A stretch of 26,924 bases of DNA from Planctomycetaceae bacterium (GTDB lineage: Bacteria; Planctomycetota; Planctomycetia; Pirellulales; Thermoguttaceae), in assembly GCA_031278315.1 (NCBI GenBank), contig JAITKS010000364.1, positions 1 to 26,924 on the forward strand. The letters are read 5' to 3'. Position numbers and translations under genes: made by a program. Of the stretch, positions 23,529 through 26,924 are shown piece after piece; the first letter of the stretch is position 1, and the number at the start of each line of letters is the position of its first letter. The notes beneath the pieces are model-generated. The model saw only the letters and a list, made by a program, of their open reading frames with translations. It searched no databases and was not told the DNA's origin.

Positions 23529-23600
23529 ACTTAAATTTAATTTCGATAATCGGGTCAGGTTACGATTTTGATCCTATCGTGTTACCGAAATTGTTTAAGT
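23529..23600 (+). terminator. Inverted repeat just downstream of spoVG
   Basis: ACTTAAATTTAATTTCGATA (23529-23548) is imperfectly complementary to TTACCGAAATTGTTTAAGT (23582-23600). The loop contains a further GGGTCAGG/GATCCTAT partial pairing. It starts 5 bp after the stop codon. There is no T-run, so this may be a 3' mRNA structure rather than an intrinsic terminator. Confidence 0.35.
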
Positions 23601-24140
23601 AGAAATATATATAGAAATATATATAGAATACCCGAACCCGCACTAAATTATGATTCCGTACGAATTGTATCATTATAGAAATGCCGATTCTTGTTTTTAG
23701 AAAATGAAATATCAAAACAGATTTATATAAATACGCCGTACTTTGAATTTTTACCGCATAAAAGCGTAAAAGTTTGATTTGTAATAAAAATACGCAAAGA
23801 TGACTTTAATCGAAAATTCAAGTAAGAGCAATTTATAATTAATCGAAATATATTAATTTCGTAACAAAAAAACAGGCCGTTGAAATTGTAATATACAAGT
23901 AAATACGGATAATTCATAAAGTGCTTTGGTAAAATTTAATCAAGACGAGTTGTACCGAATGATTCTGAAATCGTGTTTAATAGTGTGATATTAAACTGAA
24001 TATTAAGAATCAACGTATTACAAATTACTTTGTACGGTACAACTCGTCGATTTTATTTTGTATTTCATTTATTTTGTTTTATCTTATCTTATTTTTTTTA
24101 TTTTTTGTGAGTAGCAAAATGTACAGTGCGTTGACGAAAA
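23601..24140. other. Intergenic region between spoVG and miaA
   Basis: About 540 bp without a gene. It holds a TATATATAGAA direct repeat (23606-23627), the second ATCGAAAATTCAAGT motif with AGTAAGAGCAATTTATAATT (23809-23840), and the perfect 14-bp inverted repeat at 23944-24048. The rest is AT-rich and unremarkable. Confidence 0.5.
23944..24048. repeat. Perfect 14-bp inverted repeat upstream of miaA
   Basis: GACGAGTTGTACCG (23944-23957) and CGGTACAACTCGTC (24035-24048) are exact reverse complements, 77 nt apart, and the flanks extend the pairing imperfectly. The core GAGTTGTACC also occurs at 11701-11710 within the direct repeats upstream of hisI. A T-rich run follows the right arm. Confidence 0.7.
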
Positions 24141-24164
24141 TATAAATGTGAGCAATTTAATAAT
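24141..24164 (+). promoter_or_regulatory. GAGCAATTTAATAA motif upstream of miaA
   Basis: TATAAATGTGAGCAATTTAA then TAAT, a plus-strand version of the recurring motif, 33-56 nt before the miaA GTG. TTTAAT could serve as -10. Confidence 0.4.
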
Positions 24165-24196
24165 TTCTACTTGCAACTTTGAGGAGAGAAAATCAA

Positions 24197-25198
24197 GTGG
24201 AAGCGGACACAGAAGAATTAGCGCGTTTTAGACGGCAGACTCTTTCTTGCTGGTATCTTACCGGTGCGACGGCGAGCGGTAAAAGCCGAATAGGTATCGC
24301 GCTTGCACGCCGAATCGATGCGGAGATAATATCTCTTGACTCGATGACAGTTTATCGTGAAATGGATATCGGAACATCAAAGGTAATGCCCGAAGCAAGA
24401 TTGGGAATACCGCATCACATGATAGATGTCGTTGACCCAAGTGTAGAGTATTCTCTTGCACAGTACGTAAATGCAGCAAGAGATAAAATTGATGAAATTC
24501 AGCTGCGCGGCAAGAAGGTTTTATTTGTCGGCGGTACACCGTTGTATTTGAAAGCGATGCTGCGGGGAATTTTTGAAGGTCCTGCGGCAGATAACGAATT
24601 TAGAACACAATTACTGCGTAAAGTAGAAGGACGGCCTGCCGGATATCTACACAATATACTTAAAAAAATTGATGCCGAATCCGCAAAACGTTTACATCCA
24701 AATGACACAAAAAGAATCGTCAGAGCATTAGAAGTATATGAATTGACAGGCAAGCCGATTAGTTCTTTCCAAAAACAATTTGATGCCGGTACAGATGCAT
24801 CGCAATGTCATGTTTACGTCTTGCAAACGCCGCGGGATATTCTCTACACAAAAATCGATAAAAGAGTTGACAGAATGATCTATGATGGATTCTTGGATGA
24901 AGTCGTATATTTAAAAGAACGCAAACAACCTGTAAGTAAAACAGCAAAACAAGCTCTAGGATACAAAGAGTTATTCGACTATCTTGATTCAAAATTAAAA
25001 TATGGTGAAGCGGTAAATTTAATTAAACAAAATACTAGACATTTTGCTAAACATCAGGAAACATGGTTTAAAAGTCTATGTGAATGCCGATTCACGCCGT
25101 CTGAAAAACCACAATTCGATATAGACGGTGAATTAGTTGACGATCTAGAAAACGAAAACACCGCACAAGATGAAAATGACGAAAACTTAGAAGAATAA
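24197..25198 (+). CDS. miaA: tRNA dimethylallyltransferase
   Basis: A 333-residue enzyme adding a dimethylallyl group to N6 of A37 in tRNAs that read UNN codons. Family features: the P-loop LTGATASGKS (21-30), EIISLDSMTVYREMDIGTSKV, HHMIDVVDPSVEYSLAQYV, VLFVGGTPLYLKAMLRGIFEGP, DTKRIVRALEVYELTGKPIS, and ALGYKELFDYLD with RHFAKHQETWFK. The acidic C-terminal tail (DDLENENTAQDENDENLEE) is an extra. I chose the GTG start at 24197 because AGGAGAG (24182-24188) sits 8 nt upstream. The TTG at 24179 would include the Shine-Dalgarno inside the gene. The ispE product feeds the isoprenoid pathway that supplies the dimethylallyl donor, but the two genes are over 1.3 kb apart. Confidence 0.95.
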   Translation: MEADTEELARFRRQTLSCWYLTGATASGKSRIGIALARRIDAEIISLDSMTVYREMDIGTSKVMPEARLGIPHHMIDVVDPSVEYSLAQYVNAARDKIDEIQLRGKKVLFVGGTPLYLKAMLRGIFEGPAADNEFRTQLLRKVEGRPAGYLHNILKKIDAESAKRLHPNDTKRIVRALEVYELTGKPISSFQKQFDAGTDASQCHVYVLQTPRDILYTKIDKRVDRMIYDGFLDEVVYLKERKQPVSKTAKQALGYKELFDYLDSKLKYGEAVNLIKQNTRHFAKHQETWFKSLCECRFTPSEKPQFDIDGELVDDLENENTAQDENDENLEE

Positions 25199-25475
25199 TT
25201 TCAAATAATTTTCGTTGATTCGCCGGATGCACAAAATCTAATTGTCTAGTGTAATAAAATGAAACGAAAAAAGACAAAAAAAACATAAAAGTAAGAGTTA
25301 AAAATCTTGCGGCACAAAAGAAAAAATCTCGAAACAGACTAATCTGTAACGTAATATATCTGTTGAGTTTTTGTTTTTTAACTTTTTGCGGTTATGAATT
25401 TGAAAAACAAAAATTCCAGTAATAGATTAAAGACTAAAATTAAAACGGGAACTGTTTATACTAACATTAAAACTC
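25199..25475. other. Spacer between miaA and the HlyD gene with a solo MITE end
   Basis: Bases 25351-25425 begin GTAATATATCTGTTGAGTTT and continue TTTGTTTTTTAACTTTTTGC and GGTTATGAATTTGAAAAAC. This is the order of one end of the MITE family (compare 1875 onward), but no partner end is present before the HlyD gene. It is probably a truncated copy that now forms the leader of the HlyD gene. Confidence 0.45.
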
Positions 25476-26633
25476 ATGTACAATTCATTAACTCTTATTG
25501 CGTTGATTCCGTTAATGGGACCCGAAATAGCAGCCCAATCGGAATTGAATCCTACACAAACAAATATCGTAACGAATAATCAATACGTTCAACCGACAGA
25601 TAAAATCCCGCTGCCCGCTAATTCTTTTGCGGTACCTTTATCAACGCCGAACTCAACACAATCATTAATATCAGCAGCAAAAAACACTGATACTGATAAT
25701 ACGAATAACATTATCGCTGCAAACAATTTTAAAGAAAATGTTCTTTCAGCGTCAAATCAAGTTGTAACATCTTCAAACGGCGTCAACGAGTTGACAACAG
25801 ACGGCATACTCGAAATACCAAAACGAAATCAAATTATTCTAGCAGCTCCTTGTAGTGCGGTTCTGATGCACTTGAAAACTATACAAGATCACAATAAAGA
25901 ATTACATATTGTCGAAGGAATGTACGTAAAGAAAGGTCAAATTCTAGGAAAATTTGATGACCGAACTTTGCAAAATCAATTACGTATAGACGAAGCTCAA
26001 CTTAATGTTGCTATTGCGGCTGAAGAAAAAATTATCGAAATTGAATATGCCGCACGTACTCTTCAAGTTGCAATAACAAAATTAAATACTCTTAAAGAGG
26101 TAAACAAACAACATCCGGGTACAATTCCAGCAATGGAAATTTTACTAGCGGAACACGAAAAATTACAAGCTGAAGCTAATCTTAATTTGTGCAAATACAC
26201 AATCGAACATGAACGAAAAGAAGAAACAAATGTAAAAAGACAAACTGTAGAAGCAACAAAAACAAATATACAAATTCGTCAACTTGTTTCGCCTATCGAC
26301 GGTATAATTACAAAAATTGAACACGCCGAAGGTGAATATATTAGAGAAGGCGAACCCGTTTTGGAAATCACGCAGCTAGATACTTTGAGAGCTTTGTGTC
26401 AAGTAAATGCTGGACACTGTTCGCAAAGCCGGCTTGAAGGCGAAGGCGTTACTATAATCGTGCAAAAAAAGAATGATACCGAAACTTTTTCAGGAAAAAT
26501 TATTTTCATTAATCCAAAAATTATAACATCGTCCAATACATACGAAATATTCGTTGAAATAAAAAATCAAAAAGTAGGAAACAGTTGGAAATTACTGCCG
26601 GGAACTCAAATCACTACAAAAATAAAATTGTAG
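25476..26633 (+). CDS. HlyD/RND-type periplasmic adaptor (membrane fusion) protein
   Basis: A 385-residue exported protein. Residues 1-20 (MYNSLTLIALIPLMGPEIAA) look like a signal peptide. A linker of about 85 residues rich in N, T and S follows. A split biotinyl-lipoyl domain comprises ILAAPCSAVLMHLKT...VEGMYVKKGQILGKFDDR (about 120-163) and QLVSPIDGIITKIEHAEGEYIREGEPVLEI (about 266-297). Between the halves lies a helical hairpin (about 165-260). A beta-barrel-like end (ALCQVNAGHCSQSRLEGEGV) completes it. Such proteins join an inner-membrane pump to an outer-membrane channel, or to an ABC exporter. No pump gene is adjacent in the window, so the partner is unknown. The last base of the TAG stop (26633) is the first base of a MITE-like element. 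Confidence 0.85.
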   Translation: MYNSLTLIALIPLMGPEIAAQSELNPTQTNIVTNNQYVQPTDKIPLPANSFAVPLSTPNSTQSLISAAKNTDTDNTNNIIAANNFKENVLSASNQVVTSSNGVNELTTDGILEIPKRNQIILAAPCSAVLMHLKTIQDHNKELHIVEGMYVKKGQILGKFDDRTLQNQLRIDEAQLNVAIAAEEKIIEIEYAARTLQVAITKLNTLKEVNKQHPGTIPAMEILLAEHEKLQAEANLNLCKYTIEHERKEETNVKRQTVEATKTNIQIRQLVSPIDGIITKIEHAEGEYIREGEPVLEITQLDTLRALCQVNAGHCSQSRLEGEGVTIIVQKKNDTETFSGKIIFINPKIITSSNTYEIFVEIKNQKVGNSWKLLPGTQITTKIKL

Positions 26634-26805
26634 TAATATATCGGTGAAATCTCTCAAAGGTTTCAAGTTTATTTTTTCACCAATTTTCATCAACCTCATT
26701 ACCTCATTAACAAATCATTTTGTTAAGAAAATTAGGTAAAAATGAGATTAGTTTTCAATTCATAACACAAAAAAATTGAAAACAAATATTCCGCTGATAT
26801 ATTAC
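26633..26805. mobile_element. MITE-like element H, compact complete copy
   Basis: The left end is GTAATATATCGGTGAAAT (26633-26650). The right end, read inwards from 26805, is GTAATATATCAGCGGAAT. They match at 15 of 18 positions, over a 173-bp element. The subterminal CTCTCAAAGGTTTCAAGTTT and, at the other end, ATTTGTTTTCAATTTTTTTG match other copies. The interior has ACCTCATTACCTCATTAACA facing GTTAAGAAAATTAGGTAAAA, an imperfect hairpin. The flanks AAATTGTA and AATTGTTG share AATTGT, possibly an eroded duplication. The element supplies the G of the HlyD TAG stop. Confidence 0.7.
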
Positions 26806-26876
26806 AATTGTTGTAATTTTCAGGTTCTTAATATTCGTAAATTTTCTTTATTGGAATTTAATCAACCCAAATAATC

Positions 26877-26924
26877 ATGTCAATACTTTCGTGGAATGAA
26901 ATTCGTTCTCGTGCTTCGTCGTTT
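26877..26924 (+). CDS. N-terminus of a probable class I DNA methyltransferase (3' partial)
   Basis: The frame ATG at 26877 gives 16 codons to the window edge: MSILSWNEIRSRASSF. The LSWNEIR-x-RA start is characteristic of large class I SAM-dependent DNA methyltransferases (MmeI/BREX PglX-like restriction-modification enzymes), as I remember the family; 16 residues cannot prove it. If correct, a restriction-modification or phage-defence locus begins here, right after a MITE-like element and the HlyD gene. Confidence 0.45.
   Translation, partial: MSILSWNEIRSRASSF

Noticed and set aside
24179..24196. TTG start for miaA
   Set aside because: It would place the AGGAGAG ribosome-binding site inside the coding region. 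GTG 24197 has proper spacing.
25394..25579. 61-residue frame upstream of the HlyD gene
   Set aside because: It starts inside a truncated MITE end and overlaps the HlyD signal-peptide region in another frame.

Overview
The window reads as AT-rich chromosomal DNA from a planctomycete. This is an inference from gene content. The clues are a SpoVG protein with a zinc ribbon inserted in it, directly downstream of ispE; a secreted protein with a planctomycete-type single-heme c-type cytochrome domain; an outer-membrane barrel protein like those of Pirellulales; a PUFA-synthase-like acyl carrier domain; and a nucleoside-symporter-like MFS protein. Most genes lack a Shine-Dalgarno sequence. No tRNA, rRNA, CRISPR array or complete transposase gene was seen.

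Layout. 1-276: 3' end of a large PKS/PUFA-synthase-like gene. 666-3330: two tandem ankyrin-repeat genes on the plus strand. 4268-5938: exported outer-membrane-type protein. 6225-6494: small charged protein. The minus strand then carries ilvD (6768-8594), an operon hisI-ksgA-pepP (11560 down to 9021), an MFS transporter (14425-12731), lemA (15934-15269), an aroC to membrane-anchored protein pair (18931 down to 16074), a cytochrome-domain protein (20725-19136) and queD (21479-21063). The plus strand resumes with ispE-spoVG (21988-23524), miaA (24197-25198), an HlyD-type adaptor (25476-26633) and the first 16 codons of a probable DNA methyltransferase (26877-26924).

Most genes are housekeeping: branched-chain amino acid, histidine, aromatic and isoprenoid synthesis, tRNA and rRNA modification. 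The unusual material lies between the genes. The main observation is a dispersed family of non-coding elements about 140-380 bp long. Their ends read GTAATATATCAGYGGAAT (or RGTGAAAT) inwards. The copy at 298-514 is flanked by a perfect 8-bp direct repeat (GAAATTTG). The copy at 1875-2210, between the two ankyrin genes, has an 8-bp flank matching at 7 of 8 positions. GTAA-starting ends with 8-bp duplications are typical of IS66-family insertion sequences, so these look like MITEs moved in trans by an IS66-type transposase. They often carry internal palindromes, and one sits in nearly every long intergenic gap.

A second recurring signal is a motif like TTAAAACGAGAGCARTWTAA, found 10-80 nt upstream of five genes (hisI, the MFS gene, lemA, the cytochrome gene, miaA) and at two further sites. 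It may be a promoter or regulator site. Other structure includes an 84-bp repeat in two copies about 95% identical, a nested palindromic GTCCCTAGCGGGAC array, several short tandem repeats (one of them seven 7-bp units in the lemA leader), and paired hairpin-plus-AACATTA leaders before the two ankyrin genes.
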